Shown here one piece after another: positions 9,120 through 16,986 of a DNA stretch of 64,000 bases. Position numbers and translations under genes: made by a program. The stretch covers positions 16,868-80,867 of the forward strand of contig CAZFJL010000016.1 of NCBI GenBank assembly GCA_964518905.1, written 5' to 3'. Each line of letters begins with the position of its first letter. Within the stretch, counting starts at the first letter, position 1. This stretch comes from RDYZ01 sp964518905. GTDB lineage: Bacteria > Cyanobacteriota > Cyanobacteriia > Cyanobacteriales > Geitlerinemataceae. Under the pieces are notes generated by a model, which did no database searches, was not told the origin of the DNA, and worked only from the letters and a program-made list of their open reading frames with translations.

Positions 9120-9215
9120 ATGTCTACTCACGATTTATTGATGCTTGCTCTGCTGCTGTCTCCGGGCTTGCTGCTCTCAACCCTGATTATTGGCGCATTT
9201 TCGGTCGGCGGTTAA
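9120..9215 (+). CDS. Candidate 31-residue single-span membrane protein
   Basis: ATG 9120 to TAA 9213 encodes MSTHDLLMLALLLSPGLLL followed by STLIIGAFSVGG. It is one hydrophobic helix with a polar N-terminus, the size class of small photosynthetic subunits. It does not match PetG, PetL, PetM, PetN, PsbM, PsbT, PsbX or Psb30 as I know them. A perfect terminator follows 32 bp after the stop, which supports a transcript ending here. No clear Shine-Dalgarno is visible. The alternative is a chance frame in an lptC trailer. Confidence 0.4.
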   Translation: MSTHDLLMLALLLSPGLLLSTLIIGAFSVGG

Positions 9216-9247
9216 CGATCGCCATCGTCGCGACCTTACCATCATGC

Positions 9248-9281
9248 AAAAAAACTCTGGCACTACAACCAGAGTTTTTTT
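9248..9281 (+). terminator. Strong intrinsic terminator after the lptC region
   Basis: ACTCTGG pairs with CCAGAGT around an 8-nt loop, flanked by seven A residues on the left and seven T residues on the right, so the stem extends through A-T pairs. Being symmetrical, it could act in both directions. It closes the ccaA-lptC-small ORF transcript. Confidence 0.9.
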
Positions 9282-9330
9282 GATAGCTGACGATCGCTAC
9301 GATCCAGCGCTCCGCCGTTCCCAAGACAGC

Positions 9331-9747
9331 ATGACCCTACCCGATACCGATCGCACCGTGACTCCGTCTCCCGAATCCCCTCACGACTTTGATCGTGAAT
9401 TTGTCGAAGAATTTGAAGCGATCGCCGAGTCCCTCGCCGCACTGGATGCGCGTTATCGGCAAATCCAGCGCGATCGCCAGCAGCGCGAACAGATCCAAGC
9501 CGAAATGCAGGCGATCGCCACATCAGGCCGCTCAACTGGCCGCTCAACTGGCCGCTCAAGCAATCGGGCAACCTCCAACGATCGCGACGAACTTCTAAAA
9601 GTCCGCGATCGGCTCGAACAGCTTGAACTCAACCTCGAAAGCAGCCTCTTTTCCTGGACTGGCCTACGCGAACCCGTTTGGTTTGGACTGCGCTATGGCG
9701 GTCTGGGATTGATCCTGGGCTGGTTGCTGCACGCTTGCACCCAGTGA
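9331..9747 (+). CDS. Small coiled-coil protein with C-terminal membrane anchor
   Basis: I do not recognise a family. From ATG 9331 the 138-residue product has an acidic N-terminus, a long helix (FDREFVEEFEAIAESLAALD through QAEMQAIA), a short Ser/Gly/Arg linker made of a repeated GRST unit, a second coiled-coil helix (RDELLKVRDRLEQLELNLESSLFSW) and a C-terminal hydrophobic helix (GLRYGGLGLILGWLLHACTQ). This is a tail-anchored arrangement. The DNA of the linker is a tandem GGCCGCTCAACT repeat, so its length may vary between strains. An upstream frame to 9190 exists but runs through the terminator and is not favoured. Confidence 0.6.
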   Translation: MTLPDTDRTVTPSPESPHDFDREFVEEFEAIAESLAALDARYRQIQRDRQQREQIQAEMQAIATSGRSTGRSTGRSSNRATSNDRDELLKVRDRLEQLELNLESSLFSWTGLREPVWFGLRYGGLGLILGWLLHACTQ

Positions 9748-9941
9748 ATCCGTCGTCTCGCCGCGATCGGTAATACCTGGAAATCACCACAAACGGCGAT
9801 CGTCAAACCCAGGTTTGCCCGAAAACTCTTATTGCCAATCCTCGGGAATTTCAGGATTCCAGATAAAATGAACCTATAGTTTCCGATCGTTGTGGAAGCG
9901 TTCCCTTCTCGCGTCCCCCGCTCACGGAGATCGCGTTCTCT

Positions 9942-10838
9942 ATGTCTCAACTCCGGCTCAATTCCTCCGCTCACCCTTCACAATCCAACCCCACGACAGT
10001 CCCCGTTCGCCCGCCACGCCAACATTACAAATATCAAGATTACGCGCTCGGGTTGGTTTCGACCTGTAGCTTTCCGGCGATCGTTGGTACGGCAGACATG
10101 ATGGTGAAGTCGTCGGATGTGGTGCTGGTGGGCTACGAGAAAATCGGCGGCGGACACTGCACGGCGATCATTCGCGGTCGCTACCCCGACGTTAAGCTCG
10201 CGGTGGAAGAGGGGGCGCGTACTGCCGAGCAGTTCGATCAGTTGGTCTCGAAGCTGGTGATTCCGCGTCCGATGCCGAATTTGGAAGTGATTTTCCCGTT
10301 GGGGAGTCGTCTCGCGGATATGGTGTCGGAGCGGCGCGGGTCGTCGCGTCTGAGTAATCGGGCGATCGGCTTGCTCGAAACGCGCGGTTTTCCGGCGATG
10401 GTGGGTGCTGCCGATACGATGCTGAAGTCGGCGGATGTTCAGTTGGCCTCGTACGAGACGATCGGTGATGGTCTCTGTACGGCGATTATTCGCGGGACGG
10501 TGGCGAATGTGGCGGTGGCGATCGAGGCGGGAATGCACGAGGCAGAACGAATCGGCGAGCTTCATGCTGTGATGGTGATTCCCCGTTTGCTCGACGATCT
10601 CGAAACGATTATCCCGGTTGCAAGCTACTGGCTTGATCCGGCGGAGATGCCATTACCGAATCTCAACACGATTTCGACGGCGACGACGTTACAAGAGGAG
10701 ACGCGGCGACCACTGGAGCTGCCACAGGTTGAGCGTGAGGCTGTGCCGATCGAGGAGGAAGAGGCGATTCCGGTCGAGATCGAGGTTGAGCGGATGCCAT
10801 CGATCGAGCGTGTGGACGATCCGAGTGAGCTGTTTTAG
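9942..10838 (+). CDS. ccmO: Carboxysome shell protein CcmO (tandem BMC domains)
   Basis: A 298-residue protein with two bacterial microcompartment domains: residues about 34-117 (ALGLVSTCSFPAIVGTADMMVKSSDVVLVGYE...) and about 137-220 (AIGLLETRGFPAMVGAADTMLKSADVQL...). Each has the lysine-bearing helix and GxCTAIIRG strand of the fold. Tandem-BMC CcmO proteins are needed for beta-carboxysome shell formation. An N-terminal Pro-rich leader and an acidic, Glu-rich tail of about 75 residues flank the domains. A purine-rich CACGGAGA lies 12-19 bp upstream of ATG. No ccmK/L/M/N genes are near, so this is a satellite locus, as is usual for ccmO. Confidence 0.92.
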   Translation: MSQLRLNSSAHPSQSNPTTVPVRPPRQHYKYQDYALGLVSTCSFPAIVGTADMMVKSSDVVLVGYEKIGGGHCTAIIRGRYPDVKLAVEEGARTAEQFDQLVSKLVIPRPMPNLEVIFPLGSRLADMVSERRGSSRLSNRAIGLLETRGFPAMVGAADTMLKSADVQLASYETIGDGLCTAIIRGTVANVAVAIEAGMHEAERIGELHAVMVIPRLLDDLETIIPVASYWLDPAEMPLPNLNTISTATTLQEETRRPLELPQVEREAVPIEEEEAIPVEIEVERMPSIERVDDPSELF

Positions 10839-10882
10839 GGGTGGGCGTTTTTTATTTTCTCCATACGAAACCGGATTTCGGA

Positions 10883-12022
10883 TTAGAGGACTTCTGATTC
10901 CCGTAGCCACACCAGCGTACTGTAAAGCTGAAATGCTGGGTCCCAATTACTGGGCTGCGATCGCGATATTTCCACATGGGAAACAATGCCCGACATTAAG
11001 CTGTAATAGTCGATCGCGGTCTCAGCAAAAGGCGTAAATTCTCGCCAGACACTTGCCGTCGGACACAGGCGATCCATCGCCGCTAACATACCATTCCAAT
11101 TAATTCGCGTTGTCGCCGTGCTGGCCTGAAGTCCCTTCTGTTCACGTTCAAGCTGTTCGGCGGTAAAAATAGCGCCTTGATCGAACCGATAACTCCGATC
11201 GCAAAACCGCAAAATACAGTGACGATCGGGCAAATGCAGATCGAGTAGCTGGACAAAATCACGAATTTCAGGCTTGCGTTTTACCTTCTCTTGATCTCGC
11301 TTACTAATGTCATAAGACACCGCATCAACGAAAAATGGAACACCACCACGCACCTGACGCGTGACCTCAGAATGCGTGAATTCTAGACGTCCCACCTGCC
11401 CCGAAGCATCGCGACAGACCACCACCAAATTAGGTTCGACCTGTTCGAGATAAGCGACACAAAACACTTCGATCGTCTCAATCTCGGCGCGATCGACCCA
11501 AAATGTCTTCACCCCCGCCTGTCGCAGGTCGCGCCCATACACATCCAACGTCGCGAAATCACCGAGACGATAAAGCCGCCAGCCGTGGGTTTGCAGTTGC
11601 AGGCGAGCGGTATAGGGGTCGATATCGAGGATGCGGGCGATCTGCTGTGCCAGGTCGCGGCGACGTTCCGCCGGGGTGGCTTCGAGGATGAGGAGGCCGA
11701 GGCGATCGGGCTTGGTCAGCTTGGCTGAGGCGATGCGTTCATGACGGCGTAGGCGATCGCGGACTTCGAGGCGCTGCAATCCCTGTCGCGCCTTGGTGAT
11801 GATATTCGGCGGGGCATCGCCCGATTTGAGCAGATCGCGATAAATCCGTTCGGCGAGATCGACGCGATCGCTGGCCTCATTCACACGGGCGACGAGATAT
11901 AGCACCGGGGCTTCCTGGCGTCGGCGCTGGTAGATCGGTTTTAGGGCGCGTTTTGCCGATCGCACATCGCCGCGATCGAGCAATTGTGAAATGCGTTGCA
12001 GTTCGCTAGCATCGTCAGCCAT
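10883..12022 (-). CDS. Conserved cyanobacterial protein with N-terminal helical repeats, function unknown
   Basis: A 379-residue soluble protein. Residues 1-90 look like one or two TPR units (RISQLLDRGDVRSAKRALKP, APVLYLVARVNEASDRVDLAERIYRDLL). The rest is a mixed alpha/beta region with motifs such as RILDIDPYTARLQLQTHGWRLYRLG and TFWVDRAEIETIEVFCVAYLEQVEPNLVVVCRD. I cannot assign a family. It has no signal peptide or membrane segment. It faces ccmO tail to tail with only about 45 bp between stops. Confidence 0.65.
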   Translation of the reverse strand: MADDASELQRISQLLDRGDVRSAKRALKPIYQRRRQEAPVLYLVARVNEASDRVDLAERIYRDLLKSGDAPPNIITKARQGLQRLEVRDRLRRHERIASAKLTKPDRLGLLILEATPAERRRDLAQQIARILDIDPYTARLQLQTHGWRLYRLGDFATLDVYGRDLRQAGVKTFWVDRAEIETIEVFCVAYLEQVEPNLVVVCRDASGQVGRLEFTHSEVTRQVRGGVPFFVDAVSYDISKRDQEKVKRKPEIRDFVQLLDLHLPDRHCILRFCDRSYRFDQGAIFTAEQLEREQKGLQASTATTRINWNGMLAAMDRLCPTASVWREFTPFAETAIDYYSLMSGIVSHVEISRSQPSNWDPAFQLYSTLVWLRESEVL

Positions 12023-12118
12023 AGTGTTTGAGGATGATCAGAGTGCAAAAAGAAGAGGTTACGAGCGATCTTCACTCTAGCCCGCGTTGAGTTCTAAGCC
12101 GCACGCTTTGGGATGTGG

Positions 12119-12157
12119 GCGAAAAAGTCACGCGAAAAAGTCACGCGAAAAAGTCGA
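12119..12157. repeat. Three tandem copies of a 13-bp unit
   Basis: GCGAAAAAGTCAC is repeated twice exactly and a third time as GCGAAAAAGTCGA, in the divergent spacer between the minus-strand TPR gene (start 12022) and the plus-strand operon (start 12334). It could be slippage or operator-like sites. Confidence 0.7.
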
Positions 12158-12333
12158 AGACGGTGGCTGCAAATAAATAAAATGAATAGTTCTTCACAAC
12201 CCTTTAAATTCGTTGCACAATTCAATATCGGTCAAATCGATCGAGCCATTTGCTAAACGATCGGCCACGATCAAACTCAAGCAATGGCAACAAGTAAACG
12301 GCCATGCCAACAATGCAATCAATCTAATCTGCG

Positions 12334-12651
12334 ATGCTCGAACAGTTTCACCGACGCTTGGTTGCCTTAAAACAAGAATATCAATCTAGCCAAGCCGCAA
12401 TGGCCGAACTCGATGCCAAACGATCGCACCTCCGCGATACGATGCTGCGTCTGTCCGGCGCGATTCAAGTCCTCGAAGAAGAACTCGTCCGGGCTCAATC
12501 CTCAACGGATGCCACCGCCTCATCGATCGCAACCACACCGGACCCCACAAACGCGCTAAACTCCGAACAATCCTCCAACCCTAATTATATTCCCGCCGAG
12601 ATTCCGCTACCCAGCACGTACGAAATCCTGGACGCGAATGAATCACTATGA
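12334..12651 (+). CDS. Small coiled-coil protein, first gene of a two-gene operon
   Basis: A 105-residue protein of unknown family. The first 55 residues are a heptad-rich helix (RRLVALKQEYQSSQAAMAEL, LRLSGAIQVLEEELVRAQ). The C-terminal half is Ser/Thr/Asn/Pro-rich and probably disordered. Its stop overlaps the start of the next gene (ATGA), so the two are translationally coupled and probably act together, perhaps as partner or chaperone. Confidence 0.6.
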   Translation: MLEQFHRRLVALKQEYQSSQAAMAELDAKRSHLRDTMLRLSGAIQVLEEELVRAQSSTDATASSIATTPDPTNALNSEQSSNPNYIPAEIPLPSTYEILDANESL

Positions 12652-13193
12652 TTCAGCCTCTTCTTGATCGTGTCCTTGAATTATTGCGTCGTGATCTCAG
12701 TGAGATTGTACGCCACCCCGAAGACCATATTACGTTTGGATCGCCGGTTCCCTCGCCACACAGCAGTATTGGCATTTATCCCAGCTCGATCGATTTAGCC
12801 GGTTATGCTCCGATCCGCGATGAGTCACCCGTCTCGGAGCTGTACCATGCTCGCGTGGAACGTGCGAGCGAGTGTACACAAGAGTTTTTGATCGAAATCC
12901 ATAGTCATGATTGGCATGAACTCGATCAGATTATTTCGCTCGTTTCTGGCATCTTGGCGATTCAGCTTGACCCACAGTACGAAACTCTACCGCTTGTGGT
13001 GTACCGTCTCGGGCAAATCGTTACAGAACACCGGTTACGCCGTATCAGTCAGCTCGGTGTGGACTATATCGGTGCTGTCCCAGAGCCGAAAGCCCGGTTA
13101 AAATTTCAAGTCGATTTAAAATTCACCAGCACGATCGATCACCCAGATCATGCGGCGTTGAGTGAGGAACTTGCGATCGACTCTGAGGTCTAG
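12648..13193 (+). CDS. Protein of unknown function coupled to the coiled-coil gene
   Basis: A 181-residue soluble protein. It begins with MIQPLLDRVLELLRRDLSEIV, followed by a beta-rich region (SSIGIYPSSIDLAGYAPIRD, CTQEFLIEIHSHDWHELDQI, LRRISQLGVDYIGAVPEPKA, LKFQVDLKFTSTID). The layout of an N-terminal helix and a small alpha/beta domain ending in long strands recalls tail-terminator or Pvc16-like proteins of phage-tail machines. I cannot support that by motif and give it only as a possibility; no other tail genes are nearby. It overlaps the upstream gene by 4 bp. Confidence 0.55.
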   Translation: MIQPLLDRVLELLRRDLSEIVRHPEDHITFGSPVPSPHSSIGIYPSSIDLAGYAPIRDESPVSELYHARVERASECTQEFLIEIHSHDWHELDQIISLVSGILAIQLDPQYETLPLVVYRLGQIVTEHRLRRISQLGVDYIGAVPEPKARLKFQVDLKFTSTIDHPDHAALSEELAIDSEV

Positions 13194-13423
13194 GGGCTAT
13201 CCTTGGGTGTGCTTTGAAAGGTCGCGATGAAGCCCGTGATGCCAAGAGCGCTGAAGATGCCCGCGCCGATGCCGACGGTCTCGATCGAGACGCCCAAGGT
13301 TGCCGCGAGCACAGAGGTGGGATCACCGTCGTGCGGTTTCGCCAAGGCATCGAAACAGAGAAGCGCCGCAAACGTACAAAACGCGAGCAAGAATCCGCGC
13401 ACAACGATTTTCAAGGTCACCAT
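13190..13423 (-). CDS. Small membrane protein, two predicted helices
   Basis: From ATG 13423 the product is 77 residues with two hydrophobic segments (about 7-25, KIVVRGFLLAFCTFAALLCF, and about 40-63, LGVSIETVGIGAGIFSALGI) joined by a short charged loop (AKPHDGDPTS). No family recognised. A TTG at 13459 would add 12 polar residues. Its 3' end overlaps the stop of the convergent plus-strand gene by 4 bp. It lies immediately upstream of nothing in its own direction, so it may be independently expressed. Confidence 0.5.
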   Translation of the reverse strand: MVTLKIVVRGFLLAFCTFAALLCFDALAKPHDGDPTSVLAATLGVSIETVGIGAGIFSALGITGFIATFQSTPKDSP

Positions 13424-13474
13424 CTCCGCAAAACGGTCATGATAAACCGTCCGCGACAATGCTCTAACAAGGGT

Positions 13475-15979
13475 CTAGATTAACGATCGGTCTCTTTTGA
13501 CGGTCGAATCGCTGTGGTTGGCGCAAACCCAAAGATTTCGACCACGATTTTTGGCTTCGTAGAGTGCTTGATCGGCGCTACTGACGACCCCTGCTGGCGT
13601 ACATTCACGAGTGGGAATACAACTCGCAACCCCGAGGCTGACCGAGACGAAAATCGCTGTGTTTTTGGCATAGTGATGAACGATCGCCAGATTCCAGATC
13701 GCTTGACGAATCGCCTCGGCAACGATGATGGCTCCACTCACATCCGTTTCCGGCAGCAGCACAATAAACTCTTCACCGCCATAGCGAGCGAGTACATCGG
13801 TCGGACGTCCGAGCTGTTTTAAAGCGGTTTGGGCGATTTGGATCAGACATTCATCTCCCGCTGGGTGACCGTGGGTGTCGTTATATTGCTTGAAATGATC
13901 CACATCAAACAAAATTAACGAGAGTGGAGTATGCGATCGAGTAAGACGCTGCCATTCTTGTACCAGCATGTTGTCAAAGTGACGGCGGTTCGCAATCTTG
14001 GTTAGACCGTCGAGTTCGCTGAGTTCTTTTAAGCGGGTATTGGCTTGTGTGAGAGCCATGTTGGTGGCGGTTAAATGTTGGGATTGCTGATTGAGCCGAT
14101 CCATGAGCTCGGCGTGTTGGATACCGATCGCCAATTGTCCCGCGACTTCATGTAGCAAATCAGCTTCCTCGACGTGCCATTCCCGCTGGTTTGCACAGGC
14201 GTGAGCCACCAGTAACCCCCAAACGGTGGGGGGACGTTTGGGATATTCCTGAATGATTGCGGCCACCATTTGAGATTGAACCCCCATCGCCTGAGGATCT
14301 CCCAAGCTCGCGAGCAGGCACAGCCGCCAATTTTTTGGGGTCACCTCGGACAAAGGACACTCGTTCTCTTCCATCGTCGGCACAATCCAGGTGCGCTCAG
14401 ACTGGAGGAAAAAGCTTCGACAGGCTTCAGGAATGCAGTACCGACGTTGACGGAGGTCAGACGGAACCGGGTAATCAGAAATCGCAGCTTCCCAGGCGAT
14501 TTGTGCTTGTGGGCCGCCTGAAAAGCGATAAATCAAAACGCGATCGGCTTGCAAGCTCCGCTGGATGCCCGTCACAGCACTGGCCAGGATGCGATCGAGA
14601 TCGAGGCTTTCGCGAATATGCTGAGAAATTAAACGTAGCGTGTACTCCCGCGAGGCTTGAGAGACCAAGGCTCGCTGGGCACGTTTGACGGTGGTGATGT
14701 CGTGAAACATAACCAGTAACGATCGCACCGTGCCAATAGCGTCCGTTTCCGGGATCAAATGTGCCTGTAGCGCCTGACTGTCGCCGAAGGCAAAATAATC
14801 GGTCTCCAAGGTTTGCTTGCGCCCAGTCGTGAAGGCGCGATCGAACATCACCTCCCACTGTTTTCCCCATTTTTGAAATAGCTCGATGTCTGTATAGGAC
14901 TGATCGAGAATCTGATCCGCTGAACACGTCCACCACTGCATGAGCGTGGCATTGACGTAGAGAAAATGTCCGGCTCGATCGAACCGAGCAATCCCATTCG
15001 GTGAGTAGCTGATCGCAGCTTTAAATTCTGCAACGCGAGCCTGAGTCTCCACATCCGAATTACTGGAGAAGCCGAGGTGGCTGTTATCTGTCTCCATCGC
15101 GAATAAGGATAGGTAGTAATAATCCACGTGACCGGAGGTGTTCATCGCTGGTGAGTCAGGATCTTCCGGTGCCTCGCCCGAGCCGGGAACCTGGGGACGA
15201 TCGATCGCGATGCCCACCCGCATCGGAGACGTCTCCTCATCGCGGAGTTTGAGTGGTGTCGGGATCGTGGTCGGAACCCCAGTCACCTCCACCCGCGCAA
15301 ACACCGGATCGAGCTGCCGCGCAGCTTGCCGACCCCACAACTCTTGGAGCGAACACCCCAGCGGATCGATCCCCTCGGCAAGCTGATTACGGTAGGCATC
15401 ATTCACCGCATACACACGCTTGCCGGAGTCCAGCACCAACATGGCAAATGGTAGAGCCTGAATCGCTGATATTTTTTTCGACTTGAGATCCGACTTAAAT
15501 GGCGCAGAGGAATGCTGTGCCAGAAAGGTTGCGGGCGTGGACTGAGATTGCGTCGGTGGCAGGATTTGCGTTACGTCATGTATCGAAGATTCCAAACGTG
15601 GCCAATCATTCTGGCTACGATCGCAGCGCGAAACACCGACAGGCTCTCTGCCCTCACGCAGCATCACAAGATGACAATCTGGTGTGACCCCAGCGACAAA
15701 GTTCCAGCAGATCGATCGCTGGGTATCTTGAGTGTCGATCGCCTCCCAGAAACCTTGACCGCGTCCCTGCTCGCGAGCCTCATCCCAATCATGCTCATAA
15801 TCAATACCTCGCCACCCTTGAAATAAGGCTTGATCTTGAAGCTCTTGCAGTGAGTGTTGCAGCAGATGGCTCGCGGCACTGCTGGCGGCAAGACAGCGCC
15901 ACCAGTCATCCACGATCGCAATTGCTTCCAAGGTAATTTCCAGCAGACTCATCAGTGAAATGGGAATTTTTTTGAGCAT
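13475..15979 (-). CDS. Diguanylate cyclase with PAS and GAF sensor domains
   Basis: An 834-residue cytoplasmic protein. In order: N-terminal PAS-like regions (about 10-110 and 170-290), a PAS domain (about 315-430, YSPNGIARFDRAGHFLYVNA), a GAF domain (about 446-625) and a GGDEF domain (about 650-818). The active site is intact as GGEEF at 734-738, and an inhibitory I-site RxxD (R725-D728) lies five residues before it, so it should make c-di-GMP under product inhibition. The GAF has the phytochrome-like WGLLVAHACANQREWHVEEADLL ending, but I see no Cys-His pair to hold a bilin. There are no membrane segments. Confidence 0.9.
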   Translation of the reverse strand: MLKKIPISLMSLLEITLEAIAIVDDWWRCLAASSAASHLLQHSLQELQDQALFQGWRGIDYEHDWDEAREQGRGQGFWEAIDTQDTQRSICWNFVAGVTPDCHLVMLREGREPVGVSRCDRSQNDWPRLESSIHDVTQILPPTQSQSTPATFLAQHSSAPFKSDLKSKKISAIQALPFAMLVLDSGKRVYAVNDAYRNQLAEGIDPLGCSLQELWGRQAARQLDPVFARVEVTGVPTTIPTPLKLRDEETSPMRVGIAIDRPQVPGSGEAPEDPDSPAMNTSGHVDYYYLSLFAMETDNSHLGFSSNSDVETQARVAEFKAAISYSPNGIARFDRAGHFLYVNATLMQWWTCSADQILDQSYTDIELFQKWGKQWEVMFDRAFTTGRKQTLETDYFAFGDSQALQAHLIPETDAIGTVRSLLVMFHDITTVKRAQRALVSQASREYTLRLISQHIRESLDLDRILASAVTGIQRSLQADRVLIYRFSGGPQAQIAWEAAISDYPVPSDLRQRRYCIPEACRSFFLQSERTWIVPTMEENECPLSEVTPKNWRLCLLASLGDPQAMGVQSQMVAAIIQEYPKRPPTVWGLLVAHACANQREWHVEEADLLHEVAGQLAIGIQHAELMDRLNQQSQHLTATNMALTQANTRLKELSELDGLTKIANRRHFDNMLVQEWQRLTRSHTPLSLILFDVDHFKQYNDTHGHPAGDECLIQIAQTALKQLGRPTDVLARYGGEEFIVLLPETDVSGAIIVAEAIRQAIWNLAIVHHYAKNTAIFVSVSLGVASCIPTRECTPAGVVSSADQALYEAKNRGRNLWVCANHSDSTVKRDRSLI

Positions 15980-16986
15980 TTGAAACCTCTTTTCTCGTTT
16001 TCCATAAGGCTCTACATAGGCATTTCTGCATCACGAACAAGCACTTTTAAGGGCCAAAAATGAGTAAAACAGAGCGGAACAGAAACTAGAATTTCATCAA
16101 AAGCTCTCAAAGGGAAAGCCGCAAATCTTAATATTTGTGCCTTGTACATTAGCACAGAAAACAAAATGTGCGTGTTTACAACTAGGTTTAACTAAGTGTA
16201 TACACGTACAAAAAGAGACGGCTAGTCGATGATTATGTGCCTATTTTACTTAGAATCCCTGATCTTAGGCACAAATCTCAAGGAAAGATATATGTTTGCA
16301 GCACTTTGTCTCCTATTATTTTTTTCGCTGGATCACTGTTTTTTATGATGGCAGTTTTCCCTGGATTTTTTGCGTCTATTTATTGCTAGTCCTTATTGAT
16401 CTCTTCTTTGTTATAAGAAAGAACAATAGCACCTTAAGACAATTTTTTTGGTCGAGAGACTTTGCGGTATTTTGAGGGAGTTAGATCGGGCTATATCTAT
16501 ATTGTTTTTGGGTAAGACTAGTGCTGAAAGATTCGGGTGATTTACTGTCTTTACTAAATGCACTGATGAGCCATGCTTTTTTTCATGATCTCAGTCAATA
16601 TTTGGATGAATCGCACAGGTGAAAGGGATTACGTTTGAGGTGGTGTCAGTTTGGCCGATCGCGCAGTTGATTCTATGCAAGAGTCAATAGACCTCTTGCA
16701 CCAATGTTGACCCTCACCCTAAATCCCTCCCAAACTGGGAGAGGGACTTCTAACTCCCCTTCTCCCGGCTTGGGAGAGGGGGCTGGGGGGTGAGGGCAAA
16801 GCAAAATCGATTCTATGCAAGAGGTCTAATGAGTGGTGTGAGAATTAGATCCGCGTTTAATCGAGGTTGTCTGCGAAGCATTGGACTGTATTTGCTATAT
16901 TTCAGTGTCCATTCGTCCTGAACCGTTCCACTGATCCCGCCGTCTCTCCGACCTGTTAAGCCGCTCAACCCTCCCGGTCATTCCCT
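15980..16986. other. AT-rich gene-free region of about 1 kb
   Basis: No frame above 60 codons is plausible. The stretch 16000-16560 is distinctly AT-rich relative to its surroundings and lacks GCGATCGC sites. It contains GTGTATACAC at 16196-16205, the same 10-mer that forms the inverted-repeat tips of the insertion at 63.6 kb. The right third carries a full copy of repeat family A (16686-16830). It separates the cyclase gene from shc and may be an old insertion scar. Confidence 0.6.
16686..16830. repeat. Dispersed palindromic repeat family A, intact copy (145 bp)
   Basis: The ends are inverted copies of AGACCTCTTGCA (AATAGACCTCTTGCA at left, TGCAAGAGGTCTAAT at right). Inside are inner inverted segments such as CCCTCACCCTAAATCCCTC against GGGAGAGGG and GGGGGGTGAGGGC, giving a long cruciform-type structure. 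A second copy at 63525-63909 is split by an insertion. Noncoding; REP/MITE-like. Confidence 0.85.

Noticed and set aside
8915..9283. A 122-codon frame after lptC
   Set aside because: It reads through the perfect terminator at 9248-9281 and has no protein-like pattern; the 31-codon frame inside is the better candidate.
10618..11037. Arg-rich frame overlapping the end of ccmO
   Set aside because: Out-of-frame shadow of ccmO with extreme Arg content and no start signal.
16291..16390. Two overlapping mini-frames (18 and 14 codons) after an AAGGAAAG box in the AT-rich gap
   Set aside because: Too short and in AT-rich sequence where hydrophobic mini-frames arise by chance; no supporting context.
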